A DNA stretch of 64,000 nucleotides from Cladochytrium replicatum (GCA_025526935.1 JAHLKD010000025.1:434001-498000); one strand, 5' to 3'. Positions 12,001-23,631 are shown, numbered from the stretch's first letter. The notes: a model not told the origin generated them from the letters alone. Made by a program: numbers and translations.

Positions 12001-13160
12001 CCACGCGACGCCAGCCGAGCACGTGGTGGAACCTCACCGCCGTGCCCATGCACTGCCGCGTCCGCGTGTCCCCCGACTTACGCACACTGATCCTGACGAA
12101 CCCACTTCCCGACCAACTCCGTCTCGGCCTTGAGAAGGAATGGGTGCTGAAACCGGGCATGTTTTCGGAGCGCGCGAGGCTCTCGAAGCTCGCGCGGAAA
12201 GCGGGGAACGTGAAATTCGGCGGGGAGGGGTGGGACGATGGGGACACGGAGGTTGGGAACGAGAGCGTGAGCGTGGATAAGGACGGCGTAGTGAGAATCG
12301 TGTTCACGCTTATGGACGTGCGGTTTGGAGTCGACGAGGAGGAGGGGGAGGGCGGTGCCGGTGGGGAGAAGAAGGTCAAGTCGAGAGCGACGGTTGCGGC
12401 TGAGAAGCTTTTGGATCCGTACCCGACCTGCACGTTTATACTCGACCCGTCCTCGCAACGCATCTTTGTGAATCTCCCTCGGATCCTTCGCGACCACGCA
12501 TTCGAGAAAGTCCACCCGTCCGCACCGCCCCGACAAAATTTCACGTCGTTTCTACCCCCCACGACGAGCACGCGCATCCTCGCCGGACTCCCACCACAAC
12601 CCGCTCAGACGATCCAAACCGCGCTCCTAAAGTCCCTCGATCTGGGCATCTCGCGCGGTCTAGGCTTCACAATCTCCGTCGCGCTAGCCTCCAACACTGT
12701 CCTCGCAACCCATCTCCTTACCGCCATCCTCCGAACCATCGACGCCCTCGCCGCGCGTCTCGCGTACAAACTCCTCGCGCCGCACCGAAGGACCCCGAGT
12801 GCACCCTCGATTCCCGCCACGCTCGTCTCGGCGACGCTGCTGGGACTCCAGGCCGCGTTCGTGGTGACGGTGAGGAACCTGAGGGCGCCGTACCGGTACA
12901 GAGCGCTGTTCAGGTCCGGGCACCCCGCGCCAAGACATATACGATACCTGTTTGGATGGGCGAAGCCCGTGGTCGTGCTTGGGATCTTGGGGTGCCTGAG
13001 GCGCCGGGGTAGGGAGGATGGGGTTGTGGGTGCGGCGGGCGCGGTGTTGTTGGTGTGGATGTGGAGTTGGAAACTTGCCAGTTGGGATCTATGGGATTCG
13101 AGGGCGAGAGGGGCGTTGCTGGACGGGGCGAAAAAGATTGTGTTGCAGAGGGAGGAGTGA
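9015..13160 (+). CDS. Large serine hydrolase, beta-lactamase/LACTB (PBP-type) fold, with C-terminal membrane segments
   Basis: Exons 9015-9811, 9873-10093, 10153-10834 and 10892-13160 join to 1322 residues. Residues 1-265 are disordered, Ser/Arg/acid-rich. The catalytic region begins in exon 2 ('DPERTLWAIGSLTKTF'); Ser341-Leu-Thr-Lys344 is the SxxK nucleophile/base motif. 'LMTHTAGLED' follows, and Tyr463-Ser-Ser takes the place of the usual Tyr-x-Asn. 'EKILEPLGMRNTTV' is typical of class C/LACTB proteins. Exon 4 adds further hydrolase sequence, a Ser/Pro-rich linker, a beta-rich C-terminal part and hydrophobic stretches near the end ('FVVTVRNL', 'VVVLGILGC', 'AVLLVWMW') that suggest membrane attachment. 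The family cleaves peptides or esters in fungi; the substrate is unknown. I start at 9015, because the upstream in-frame ATG at 8943 lies in a GTGTC repeat. Confidence 0.82.
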
Positions 13161-13753
13161 AGTAGTCGTTTGCGTGCATCCTATGCCCAATTGGTTTTTC
13201 GATTTGTCTATATTATGATTCATCCTTTTTTGTTAAAAAAAACACTCCGATTTGATCTTTCCTTTCTTCCTGATATCTTTTTTCCTTTGGATCTTCTTGC
13301 AGATTCTTCATGATTTTGCCTTTGCTGTTCATGATCAAGTGGACCCCTTTCTCGTATAGCGTCAGTTTTTTTGTCTGCTCTGCTTTTGCAAGATCTTCTT
13401 GATGTTATTTTGTCTTGCGTTGGGCATCTAAATCCTTACTGCGTTGCAAAATGATTGCGTTTGCTTCCCCCACGCCTCTGCACGTGCACCACGTTTCCAC
13501 AATAGGCCCAGCAATCGCGGTTTTCTAGACGACTGTCAATTCCTCGACAGTTAAAAAAGAAGAGTTGGCCGAGGCTGACTCATCATCTTTGATCACCGCA
13601 TCCATCCACACAATTCCACCCACAAAAAGGATCTATTCAAACTTAATTTGGGTAACCAACTTTTACATCCCTGAATTCCATGCCATTCCCCAGCCATCAA
13701 AGTATCAAACTCGGATGAAGTCCAAAAAATCCTTCTCGAAGATAAGACGCTGA
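13161..13753. other. Intergenic, T-rich, no gene seen
   Basis: This is the 3' flank of the hydrolase gene. There are T-rich runs and no frame with recognisable content. Confidence 0.5.
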
Positions 13754-13939
13754 CGTCGCAACGGGCACCGCGACCCGACAATACTGTTCGAAGTGGAGGT
13801 GGAGCTGGACGTATACAAGTTCCTTGGGGCGTACATCGGTGCTATGACGGCACTGCAGCTTGCGATTGACGGGAAACGACTCAATTGCGAGGGATATTGT
13901 GGAGAGGACGCTGAAGGATGATTTGGACTTGACGTTTGG
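13754..13939 (+). pseudogene. Short coding fragment with a one-base frameshift
   Basis: The frame reads 'HRDPTILFEVEVELDVYKFL' then 'GAYIGAMTALQLAID'. After a one-base shift near 13875-13880 it continues 'NDSIARDIVERTLKDDLDLT', ending at a GT donor-like site (GGGGTGAGT). Amphipathic, well-formed sequence across the break suggests a real former exon. The family was not recognised. A sequencing error in 'GGAAAC' is the alternative. Confidence 0.35.
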
Positions 13940-14516
13940 GGTGAGTGGGACTGCGAAAAAAGAAAAAAAGAGATTGGTTTCGCTGATGGTGTTTATTGAA
14001 AGGGATGGAACACAGCATTGCATTTGGTTAAGTTGGAGTAACTTTTTTTCGGGCCAGGCGGGATTTTCGGTCAACTGATTGGTAATGGTCGTTTTTCATT
14101 CAGCAACGTTCTTTGGAGCTAAACATCTGGTGAAGAGAGGAATTCGAAAGGATTTGCATCGTGAATGTGGTTGATGAGTGATGTGCGAGCGGCTTTCGAG
14201 ACTCCCAGCCCAACAATAGATGTCCACTCATAATAATAAATGAATGTAGCGCTACAATCCAACTGCTGCTGATGCCTTCCAGAATATCCAGCAAAACTGT
14301 TGTTACAAATTTCGTTCTGGTGTGTCTCGCTGGTCACTCTCCAATTCATGCGAAGCACAACCAGTCGGCGGGCACCGGCGAATGTCGGTATCAGTTGGCC
14401 CGTGACCCTGAAAGGACTGTCTCTCCACTTTACCATACACAATACGTATGGCAGTGCTTACTAAATAAAAAGAAGGGAAACCACCACTCCAGATCGCAGA
14501 AGCAAATCACGGGCAA

Positions 14517-15575
14517 ATGCAGAGTCGTGCGACAAGCTCTCTCTTACTCCATGTTGCATCGTAAGATCGCATTCATCCTCAGTGATAACTGAATCCCATC
14601 GACTGTTTTTCATTCCTTCCAGATTTCGCGGTTCGCACGCACTGGTGTCAAGGAGTGCTGCTAGCGGTGCTCTGACTACTTTCTCGCACAACCAGTTCAG
14701 AGAAATCACACGCCTGGTCATGAAAGACAAGGATCAGAAGAACCCAAGCTCGTTTGATGCAAGTGACGTTGTGCTCCAGCCGGCCAATCCCTACAACCTC
14801 CCGAAACCACTGAACAACCTTGCGGGTAGGCTGAACATTTTTTTTGTTCTGCTCATGATCAATAAGGTTTCTGTTATTGTAAGAGGGAGTTCTTACCACT
14901 TTAGATAACGTCGTGAGCTGGGCGAGGACGGGCTCGATGTACAACCTGACATTCGGTCTCGGTGAGTACTGTAGGAAGCACGAAGGAAGCTGCCGCTAAT
15001 ATCCACCAAAAGCCTGCTGCGGAGTGGAGATGGTAGAGTTCCAGGGTCCGGCTATGTGATCCCAAAGTTGACGCGGGGCTGATTTGTTTAGATGCATACG
15101 GCGGCCTCTCGCTACGACCAAGACCGCATGGGCATCGTACCCCGAGCTACTCCTCGGCAGTCAGACATTATGATCGTCGCCGGAACCCTTACGAACAAGA
15201 TGGCACCATTGCTTCGAAGGCTGTACGATCAGATGCCGGAACCTCGATGGGTTGTCTCCATGGGCAGCTGTAAGACATACATGAATTTCCTCGGTGAGAA
15301 AAGTTACTGGGGAGCTAAAGGCTCAGTGTGATAGGTGCAAACGGTGGAGGCTATTATCACTACTCTTACGCGGTCGTTCGAGGTTGCAATCGTATTGTGC
15401 CGGTGGACATCTATGTGCCCGGATGCCCACCTACGGCAGAAGCTTTGCTTTACGGGCTTTTACAGCTACAGAAGAAAATTCGTCGAGAGAAGGTTACTCG
15501 CATGTGGTATCAGGCCTTCACACATGATAAACTGTTGCTGTTGCTGATTGTTAGCATGCTAGGTATCGAAAGTGA
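14517..15575 (+). CDS. NDUFS7: NADH:ubiquinone oxidoreductase PSST subunit (NDUFS7), upstream tandem copy
   Basis: Seven exons: 14517-14560, 14623-14825, 14884-14961, 15013-15032 (20 nt), 15092-15269, 15335-15506, 15563-15575; 235 residues. The protein carries the fourth-cluster ligands of complex I: a Cys-Cys pair in 'FGLACCGVEM', a Cys in '[15 protein letters not shown]' and a Cys in '[13 protein letters not shown]', which bind iron-sulphur cluster N2 next to the quinone site. A Ser/Arg-rich N-terminus ('[15 protein letters not shown]') fits a mitochondrial presequence. Exon 3 must be entered at GTAAG|AG to keep 'EGVLTTLD'. All splice positions except the first intron match the downstream copy. 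Differences from that copy are concentrated in the presequence and in exon 3. No stop or shift was found, so the copy looks functional. Confidence 0.9.
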
Positions 15576-15833
15576 GAGAGAAAAAATCTAAGAAGCGGAA
15601 AATGCGGTGAACATGTTTGCTTTTGCCTTGCTCGTTCGATGTCAATGAAGAAGTTTATATCATGTTTGGATTTCCCATTAAATCAGATCTGATATTTGCG
15701 TACTATTAAGTTGGATTCGTTCAACGCATAGCAAACAAATCTTTAAATTCAACACATCGCAAATATTTATCTGTTCATTTTCTTTTGTTAACGTTATTTT
15801 CCAGATCCAACTTCTGTTCACGTGCTTCTCGTC

Positions 15834-16952
15834 ATGGCTCGTTCATCTCTGGTTGGTTTGAGGGCATTAAGAGGTGAGTGAACACCGAGGAGGAATGGAT
15901 TGTCTCACTTCTAATTGCCTCTTCTTGTAGCGACGTAAGATTTCTGTACTTTGTCCCTCTCAGTGGATCGTGCTTACCCCATGCTTCTCTCCAGCTTGCC
16001 TTCTCGTGCTCTCACACTGACCACAGCACGTCAGAATGCTCTTATTCCAGCCTCAATCGCTGCGTCCCAGCAGACTCGTTCCATCACTCGCATTGTCATG
16101 AGTGACAAGGACTCGAAGAACCCCAGTTCATTTGATGCAACGGATGTAAAATTGCCCCCAGCGAACCCGTACAACTTGCCGAAGCCTGTTAACAACATCG
16201 CCGGTACGCTGACATGGCTTCTGATTCTGTCTGCGTGGAGGTTATTTACTTTGGATTCCTTCAGAGGGTGTACTTACGACGTTGGACGGTGTACTGAACT
16301 GGGCTCGCACAAACTCCATCTGGCCCATGACCTTCGGTCTTGGTTAGTATCAAAAATACGAGATTTGGTACCTCAATCTAAATTGGTTTTTATTTCAGCG
16401 TGCTGCGCTGTGGAGATGGTACCTGAAATTCTTTTTTGATGATTTTGCAGCATATTCACCTTCATGTCATTTTCTTAGATGCACATGGCTGCCTCCCGTT
16501 ACGACCAGGATCGAATCGGTATTGTCTTCCGTGCTTCTCCACGTCAATCGGATGTTATGATAGTCGCCGGAACTCTCACGAACAAGATGGCCCCTGCTCT
16601 TCGAAGGGTGTACGATCAAATGCCGGAACCTAGATGGGTGATTTCCATGGGCAGCTGTAAGCATAGCATTATTTTTTTGGCTCTAAGATGCCATCCCAAC
16701 AATCTTTGATTAGGCGCAAACGGCGGTGGGTACTACCACTATTCGTACTCCGTCGTTCGTGGTTGCGACCGTATTGTTCCGGTTGATATCTACGTTCCAG
16801 GATGCCCGCCTACAGCTGAGGCGTTGTTCTACGGTGTCTTGCAGCTCCAGAAAAAGATGCGCCGCGAGAAGGTTACTCGCATGTGGTATGTTGACACTTC
16901 ATCGATTATTCCCCTAGGTATTCATTATATCTTCCCCAGGTACCGAAAGTAG
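15834..16952 (+). CDS. NDUFS7: NADH:ubiquinone oxidoreductase PSST subunit (NDUFS7), downstream tandem copy
   Basis: Seven exons: 15834-15873, 15964-16203, 16265-16342, 16399-16418 (20 nt), 16479-16656, 16714-16885, 16940-16952; 246 residues. It starts '[13 protein letters not shown]', a typical matrix-targeting sequence. The core has 'FGLACCAVEM', '[15 protein letters not shown]' and '[18 protein letters not shown]', supplying all N2 cluster cysteines, and ends 'TRMWYRK' like the neighbour. It acts in the Q module of mitochondrial complex I. It sits 258 bp downstream of the first copy in the same orientation. The longer, conventional presequence and conserved '[16 protein letters not shown]' segment make this the likelier main isoform. 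Confidence 0.95.
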
Positions 16953-18603
16953 ATTGTCGGAATTTGAAAGTGCTGGGATTAGTGAAACAATCGTCTCAAC
17001 GCTTCCCGACGTTGATTTCAGTTTGTTTAGTTTCATTTTTGAACAAAACAAGAATTATAATGCATTCTCGCTATTCTAAGCATTGTTGATACAATTCTTA
17101 TGCGAAAAGATGGGTCTCATATGAGGAACCTTGCACGTTTTTCTAGCAATATTCCGCTCTCCGAAGTACTTTCTGCATAGCTTAATCGTAATGTCCAAAT
17201 TATATGTACGGACGAGCGTCAGGAATGTGTAGGTGGATGTTCCATCATTAGTTATATCAAAGACATTGTCGAGGATAACCAGACAAAGGAGGCGAGATAG
17301 CCCAATTCCGGCCAGCACAACTGAGCTTAGAATCCGTTCGTCTTTTAGAGGAATATGGTTAGTGGGCCACCAAAGCAACAGGACCGATCAATATACTAGC
17401 TCAACAAAAGAATAGCGAAACCCTTGCCGGAAAACTAATCGAACATTTGAATGAAGTGTCATTAAATCGTTGTTAGAGATATTAATTCATACACCTTGGG
17501 AGAAAGTTGATGCTCCTTATTGATGCAAAACAGTTCCATACTTTTGCAAATCATAATGGGAAATCGTTACTCTCTACAGACGAAATCGCTAAAGATGCAT
17601 TCAGCGTTCGCCGCACTGTTACTGATGGATCTTCACGATTGAGAAACCCGAAGTACAGCCAAGGCATTCCCTCTGGACTGTTCCATGATGATCCACCATG
17701 CTCAGAATAGTATCACGGGATGATCTACTTTAAGTGTCTGGATCGTCTGTGCTGCTGGACGACCGAGTTGTAGCGATTCCGTTGGTAGGAAACACACGGC
17801 GATGACGCTTCATCGTAAAGTTGCAACGACAAGTTTGCAAGAGCGTTACACGCCTGACTGCTCCAGTACGACTGATGCTGGGGTGAAAGACGGATTCCAG
17901 AGTTTGGATTGATTGAAACTTTAAGCACAAGTAAGCCTGTTGGGTCTTTGATGAACCATTTCTCCGTTACCAAATGTTTTGGACTGGTGGGCAGTTGCAT
18001 TTCGGTTCATCGTCAGACGGGGACATAATTTCCAGGGGACCATGAAACCAACATCCCTTTTCTTTTGATAAAACCTGCATAGCTAGGCACTTAGACCGGG
18101 CGTTCGCTGAATCCACCGAGATTTGCAGACACGTTGGCCTTTTTTTGAAATGTCTTGAGTTTGTTCAAAGAAAGTGGAAATGTATATTTACTCGCAGAAG
18201 AATCTGGCGTTTGTTTAACCTTCTGGACATGAAACGCATGATTGTAACGTAGAGTCGAAATCTTCAGTTGTGCAGGTTGGAATGGAAGCGATTGGCGGGA
18301 GCGACACCGACGAGTGCGCAGAGATCGAGATCAGCCGCTCCACTCCTTGTGCACACAGAGAATGTGATGAGTTTGTGGGCCGAAAAACCGGTGGGTTGGC
18401 CTGGGGTGTTGATGGAGTTAAAATTCGTCATTCTATCGACTTTCTGTGTTCACAAATTGAAACGGAGCCTGCACCAAAGACGTGATTTGTTCATTCACGT
18501 AGATCAAGAGAATAAAGATCCGATCGCCCCTGGTGAGCCGGATGTTATTAGTCTTCGACGATTTCGCGAATTGATATCACTCTCTACACGTGACCACTCT
18601 ACT
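16953..18603. other. Region of unassigned open segments, no gene model
   Basis: Several minus-strand segments look coding-like but do not join. A 55-codon frame at 18431-18264 starts 'MTNFNSINTPGQ'. A 91-codon frame lies at 18000-17725. A hydrophobic frame at 17378-17076 contains 'LAGIGLSRLLCLVILDNVFD'. They could be exons of one lineage-specific membrane protein or relics of it. I could not find a consistent set of splice sites, so I do not call a gene. Confidence 0.3.
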
Positions 18604-19471
18604 ATGCCTGGCAAGAAATGGCAGCTCGACCTGACGACGTTGGACAACTCTTCGTAGGTGGTGTGGAGACAGTATAGACTGAGACAGTATAGACTGAAGA
18701 GATTTACCCGTACATCATCAGCAAAAAGCATTCGACGAAGATTGATCCAGCTGGATTCTCCCTCAATATGTACGACCGTCTCCGTCCTGTCCAGGTATGG
18801 TTTCCGTTCTAATTGGAATAGCATAAATTCTTTTCCGCTTAATTCGGGTTTCACAACAGAGCACCAGCGATTCTGCCGATAGCCAAGAAGATCCCCAAGC
18901 TCAACTGAAATTGAAGGTTTCCAAAAGTCCTTTTGCTTCTTATCCCAAAGGCGTTGATCGATCAAAATTAGAAAGCATGGGAGACCGCATTGGGGCCGGG
19001 AAAGTCTGTGCCAATGAACGCGTTCATGCTTTACATGTCTGGAAACAGTGTCCAGATTTGGAGTATCCTCATCACCGTCATGTTGCTTTTCAACTCGATC
19101 AAAGGTGCCATTGGTGTCACCCCAGGTATGAGTCTGTAACGACATTTCCATTTCCTCTCGCTTAATGAATGTACCAATTAGCGTTCGAACGCTTCGAGTC
19201 TTCTGCGACCGGAGGAAAAGCAAAGAGCTTTGTTGCACAGATTACAACGGATCCCCTGCTTCTTCCCAAACTCGCGTTCGTGGGCTTGCAGCTAGTCAAT
19301 TTCGCTCTTGGTCTCTACAAGTGCTCCACCATGGGTCTCTTGCCTACCGCGCAATCAGACTGGCTGGCTTTCTTGGAACCGAAAACGGTCTGTATTTAGC
19401 GATTGATTTACTTACGTAACTGATTTTGGTTTCTGAAGCCATTGGAGTATACTCTTGGAGTGCACGGTTGA
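18604..19471 (+). CDS. EMC4: ER membrane protein complex subunit 4
   Basis: Six exons: 18604-18653, 18722-18794, 18860-18916, 18972-19125, 19182-19387, 19439-19471; 190 residues. The protein begins 'MPGKKWQLDLTTLDNSS', then 'KLKKAWETALGPGKSVPMNA'. Two hydrophobic segments follow ('GNSVQIWSILITVMLLFNSI' and 'LAFVGLQLVNFALGLYK'), and it ends 'MGLLPTAQSDWLAFLEPK', all characteristic of EMC4. The complex inserts tail-anchored and multipass proteins into the ER membrane; EMC4 is a small two-helix subunit near its cytosolic vestibule. Intron 1 holds a duplicated 15-bp stretch (near 18669-18698). The length is close to the human protein. No oddities in the reading frame. Confidence 0.9.
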
Positions 19472-19671
19472 TCAAATTTAATAAAGTCCGCTTCTGTGTC
19501 ACAGGAATTTCCAAATTGATAACTCAAAGGGCCGTCGGACACAAAAGCGAAACGAACCGGATTTCTCAATCAATGATGGACAATATTCACACAAGCTGCT
19601 CTGCAATTTACAAGCCATTTCGCTAGCACGTGACAGGTCGCGAACATCGGTCCCTCCATCCCAACGAAAAC

Positions 19672-21684
19672 ATGACAGTCATACAGAAGAAGCGAAAGAG
19701 GGAGTACATGAATGCATCGGTGGATGGTATGTGATACTTAAACTATGAAATATAAAAGAATGAACATAATTTAACCTGTTTGATTTCTTACAGCCGGAGA
19801 GGACTACGGGCAAAAGTACCACTGCGACAGTTGCCAGAAGGACATCACGACGACCGTGCGAGTACGTTGCGCTCAGTGCGCCGACTTTGACCTTTGTGTG
19901 GAGTGCTTCAGCAAAGGTGTCGAGTTAGGTGAACACAGGAATGACCACCCTTACCGTGTGATGGTGAGAATTGTTTTCCATGCCTCGGTCAATTTACGCA
20001 TCGACATTTTAATTCAGGAAATCCTTGATTTTCCCATCTTTGAAGAATCATGGACCGTCGAAGAAGAGCTTGCTTTGATCGAAGGTTGCGAGATCTTTGG
20101 AATCGGAAATTGGGAGGACATCGCAGCCCACATTGGCACCAAGACCACCAAAGAAGTCGGAAGACATTACATTGAAACGTATGTCGACAGTCCATATTGG
20201 CCTATCCCGGTTCGTATGATCACTATTTTTCTGAGTATAAGCGCTAAAAGATTGAATTATTCATACAGGACGTTTCACGCGAATTCGACAAGGCAACGTA
20301 CCGCAGGGGAAGGAGGGCTCCTCCTGTTGTAGATCGTAAGTTGATTTCGAGTTGCTTTGCTGTGTTGCTTTGCACTCAATTGCTTTTCACCTCCAGATAA
20401 AAAAGCAGCGAAGCCCAAGGTAAAAATATTGGTACAGTTAACATGGCACCTGAACATCAAGACAGCCGATTTCCAGTGTTCCCGCCAACCACGAAATTCA
20501 AGGATATATGCCTGGACGCAAAGAGTTTGAGCATGAACATGAGAATGAGGCTGAACAAAGTGTCAAAGACTTGATCTTTGAAGATACAGATACCCAAGAA
20601 GAGCGCGGTATGTTCTAATGGCACTTGGTTGATTATGATTTATTGACAACATTGAATCATCCAGACCTCAAACTTGCAGTTCTGGATATATATAATACTA
20701 TTATCGACAAAAGAGAGCAGAGAAAGTCATTTATCTTTGAGCGTGACCTCCTTGATTTCAGAAAGGTATCGAAATGAGACATATTTCTTCCATTCATGAT
20801 TAAGCCAGCCTGTACAGATTCAAGCGAATGAGAAACGACGTCCCAGAGAAGAAAAAGATCTGTTGACAAGAACCCGAGTGTTTTCCAAAATGCAAACAGC
20901 ACGGGATTTCGACATGCTTGTAGAAGGACTATTGAGTATGCACTGGCCACTGCTGCTCACCAAAACGTTACAATGGCTATTTTAGGCGAAATGAAACTCC
21001 GTCAAAGGATCGTGCAACTCCAAGAGTATCGGAGGATGGGAATCACAACATACAAAGACGCGCAGGAATACGAGAAAGAAAGAGCTCAACGGGTATGCGG
21101 CATCACTTTTATTGAAGGAAGGCGAGGATTAAGCAATCTCTCATCCCATAGGCATCAATGAGTGTCCGTCCACTGAGTGGCCTATATGGAAATCCTCGCT
21201 CCAGGCAGCGTTTCGACGATGTAAGCATGAATCACATTTTCAGGATGTGATCACATATCAATTTTTCATTTTGCAGGTTGCAACTCCATCAATATCGCCA
21301 TCTCGTGGAGCCACACCTGCACCGAAACACGTCTCCTCATTCGTTGCAACTCCATCCAACCTCGGACCCTCCGCTTCCAGTTCCACGCCAAGCACCGTCC
21401 CGCGCCGTAACAACCAACCAGCAGCAATTGACCTTTCAGCACACGAGTCGTTCGAGCTGCTCACACCAGAAGAGCAGACGCTGTGCAGCACGCTTCGTGT
21501 TGTTCCAAAAGCGTACTTGCAGATTAAGGAGGCCATCTTGCGTGAGTACCATGCGCGTGGTGGGAATCTCAGGAAACGTCAGGCTCGCGAGCTGGCAAAG
21601 ATCGACGTGAACAAAACTTCGAGAATTTATGACTTCTTTGTGGAGATGGGGTGGATAAGTCCGCCAGTGACAAGCCGAACTTAA
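19672..21684 (+). CDS. ADA2: Transcriptional adaptor ADA2 (SAGA/ADA complex)
   Basis: Eleven exons (19672-19726, 19794-19963, 20018-20209, 20269-20335, 20397-20419, 20466-20607, 20665-20765, 20818-20935, 20986-21092, 21152-21220, 21277-21684) give 483 residues. Residues about 25-75 form a ZZ zinc finger ('YHCDSCQKDITTTVRVRCAQ', 'DLCVECF'). Residues about 80-130 form a SANT domain ('SWTVEEELALIEGCEIFGIG'). 'NHEIQGYMPGRKEFEHEHEN' is the conserved ADA2 middle block. The last 80 residues form a SWIRM domain ending 'DVNKTSRIYDFFVEMGWI'. ADA2 binds GCN5 and stimulates nucleosomal histone H3 acetylation. A Ser/Thr/Pro-rich linker precedes SWIRM. All phases close. Confidence 0.93.
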
Positions 21685-22058
21685 CACAGTTTCAACCTAT
21701 GTGTATTTTTTTCCAGTGATCTTTCTGAGCGGTGATTTCTTTTGGTTCCCGCGGATTTTTTCTTGAGTTTGACAGAGGACAGTTCACAATCGTTCGGAGG
21801 GAATGTTCAAATCTCATAGAAAGCATACAAGATTTTGGAAGGGATGAAAACAGGGGGAAACTGCTCAAACATGCAGCCCCACATCTAACTCAATTGGATC
21901 TTTTTCAGACTCCTCCGGAAGGAAATGTCTCGATTATTGGAGCCATGCATCGTCAGTCCTAATGAAGACATCAAAATCTCAAGAGACGATCCTAGCCTTG
22001 TCGCAATCCAATACATGTGACAGTAAAGCCCATGAAAGAACAGCAGTGAATACTTCAT
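21685..22058. other. Intergenic, no supported gene
   Basis: This is the 3' flank of ADA2. A plus-strand frame from 21962 is antisense to the better minus-strand candidate next door and has no motif. Confidence 0.4.
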
Positions 22059-22488
22059 TCACCCATGGTGTTCTGCTTTTCGAACCAGATGCCTGTCGGA
22101 GATCAGAACCATTAGCACAAATGACAAAATTCCTTTCAGGGGGATATCACGCTGGAAGGAAGAAAGTGAGGGTATGCAGGCTGAGGGAGGTTGTACTTAC
22201 AAGCTCAAAGGCTTCTCTGGAAAAAATGAGTGTTGATGTCACAAAGGGACCAGCAATCGGCAATGCTGAAGTAATGCTAAACGTGGCTATCAGAAATAGC
22301 AAAATGAAGCACAAGAGAATATGTCTTGTGATGCCCTTTTGAAGCGTAAGTTGTCCATGGCTTTGTACACTGACGTTCATGGAGTAGCTTTGCTCGGATA
22401 ACTGGTGATCAAATGATTCCATGGATGGAAGTTCTGTTTCAGCACTCAGTTGGGAAGACAATCTGATTGAGGAACTGAGACCCATCAT
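22059..22488 (-). CDS. Candidate small membrane protein (two hydrophobic segments)
   Basis: Two minus-strand exons, 22488-22201 and 22151-22059, join at good sites (GTAAGT..CCAG) to 126 residues. A Ser/Gln-rich head is followed by 'HILLCFILLFLIATFSITSA' and 'GPFVTSTLIF', then after the intron 'IPLKGILSFVLMVLIS'. No family was recognised. The segment could instead be the C-terminal part of a larger membrane protein whose N-terminal part lies at 23632-23942, with an LTR-like repeat between them. Another plausible exon ('EYPWTEVMRNLHKITICGN', followed by GTAAGT) lies near 22790-22900. Confidence 0.35.
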
Positions 22489-23132
22489 GCTAGAGTAGCT
22501 AGTGGAGTCAACTTAAATTGGCTTGATGATCAGTCGCAACATTTTCAGTTTCAGCGACACTGTTTGTAGAAGGCGGTGATTAGATGAAAGGAAAACTAAT
22601 GTTGGATTACACCAGTTACTGGACTCTATCACAGTCACTTTAACAACTATAAACACCTTCAGGAGTATTCAATGTGAGACCCAGAGTGGCCTGTTGATTA
22701 TAATTGTTAAGCTGGTAACAATTTTTTACTTGGGGAGAGTAATATGCGTTTATAACAGTGAGAACACATACTTACGTGTCGTATATGATGTTACCACATA
22801 TGGTAATTTTATGTAAATTACGCATCACTTCAGTCCAAGGGTATTCTTTGTTCCCAATCTCCATTGCCTGATTGAAGCACTATTTAGTAATCAAGAGTAA
22901 TATTTACTTATTTGGAGCAGTAAGTTAGTAATGAAGCTGTACCCTAATAAAATGACACTAATGGCGTGTATGAGTCTCAGGATTGACTCTACTCACCGAC
23001 GTAATAACGGAGAAAACCCAACTCCAACAACATTGATTCACCACAATAGTTGTCAACTAATATCTTCCTTCCTGGTGCAATCTAACTTGGAAGAGTTTCC
23101 CAGTGCTATTGAATTACACACATTTGGCAGAG

Positions 23133-23598
23133 TGTTAAAAACCAAGGGCTTCTCCTAGCAGCAGTAGGGCGTTTTTAGCTGTGTTGTAGCTAGCACAACA
23201 GCTCCAGGCTCCGTCTCTTGGCCCAGTAACTGTTCTCCCATGGTGTGTGTATATGCCTAAGAATCAGGCAGGCTGTACACTACACCCAAGCTGGTCAGGC
23301 AACCAGGGAATGCTGTTGTCAAAGACATTGTTCACATCAACTCCTATATTCAAGTGAACAGTGCGTGTGGGCATCAAAAACATTACTTCAACTCAAAGTA
23401 GCAAGCCACACCACATTCTCCCACTAAATGCCACACTCACTCCACCCAGAACCTGCCAAACATAGAAATAAATACATGAATAACAAGTCCATAAATAAGA
23501 ACAAATAGGGATTGCCAAAAAAACTTTCATATCCAAGAGAAAAAGGATACCCAAAAGATAACCCATGTAGCGAACAGTCTGATATGCTAGTTTTAACA
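23133..23598. repeat. LTR-like dispersed repeat, copy 2
   Basis: It starts TGTTAAAAACCAAGGGCTTC and ends TTTTAACA, as at 2251-2739 and in the same orientation. The block GCGTTTTTAGCTGT..TGTAGCTAGCACAACAGC is shared almost exactly. There is no target-site duplication visible. Confidence 0.5.
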
Positions 23599-23631
23599 CA
23601 TAGCAAATGCTTCAGGACTTATTATTTGGTC

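Noticed and set aside
15508-15591. Longer C-terminus for NDUFS7 copy 1 (read through the last intron)
   Set aside because: GTATCA..GCTAG forms an intron at the same place as in copy 2 and restores the conserved ending WYRK.
18504-19238. 244-codon minus-strand frame
   Set aside because: It is antisense to the EMC4 gene, whose exons, phases and homology are clear.
2251-23598. The two LTR-like repeats as the ends of one 21-kb retrotransposon
   Set aside because: The interval is filled with ordinary spliced host genes; the repeats are better read as separate solo copies.
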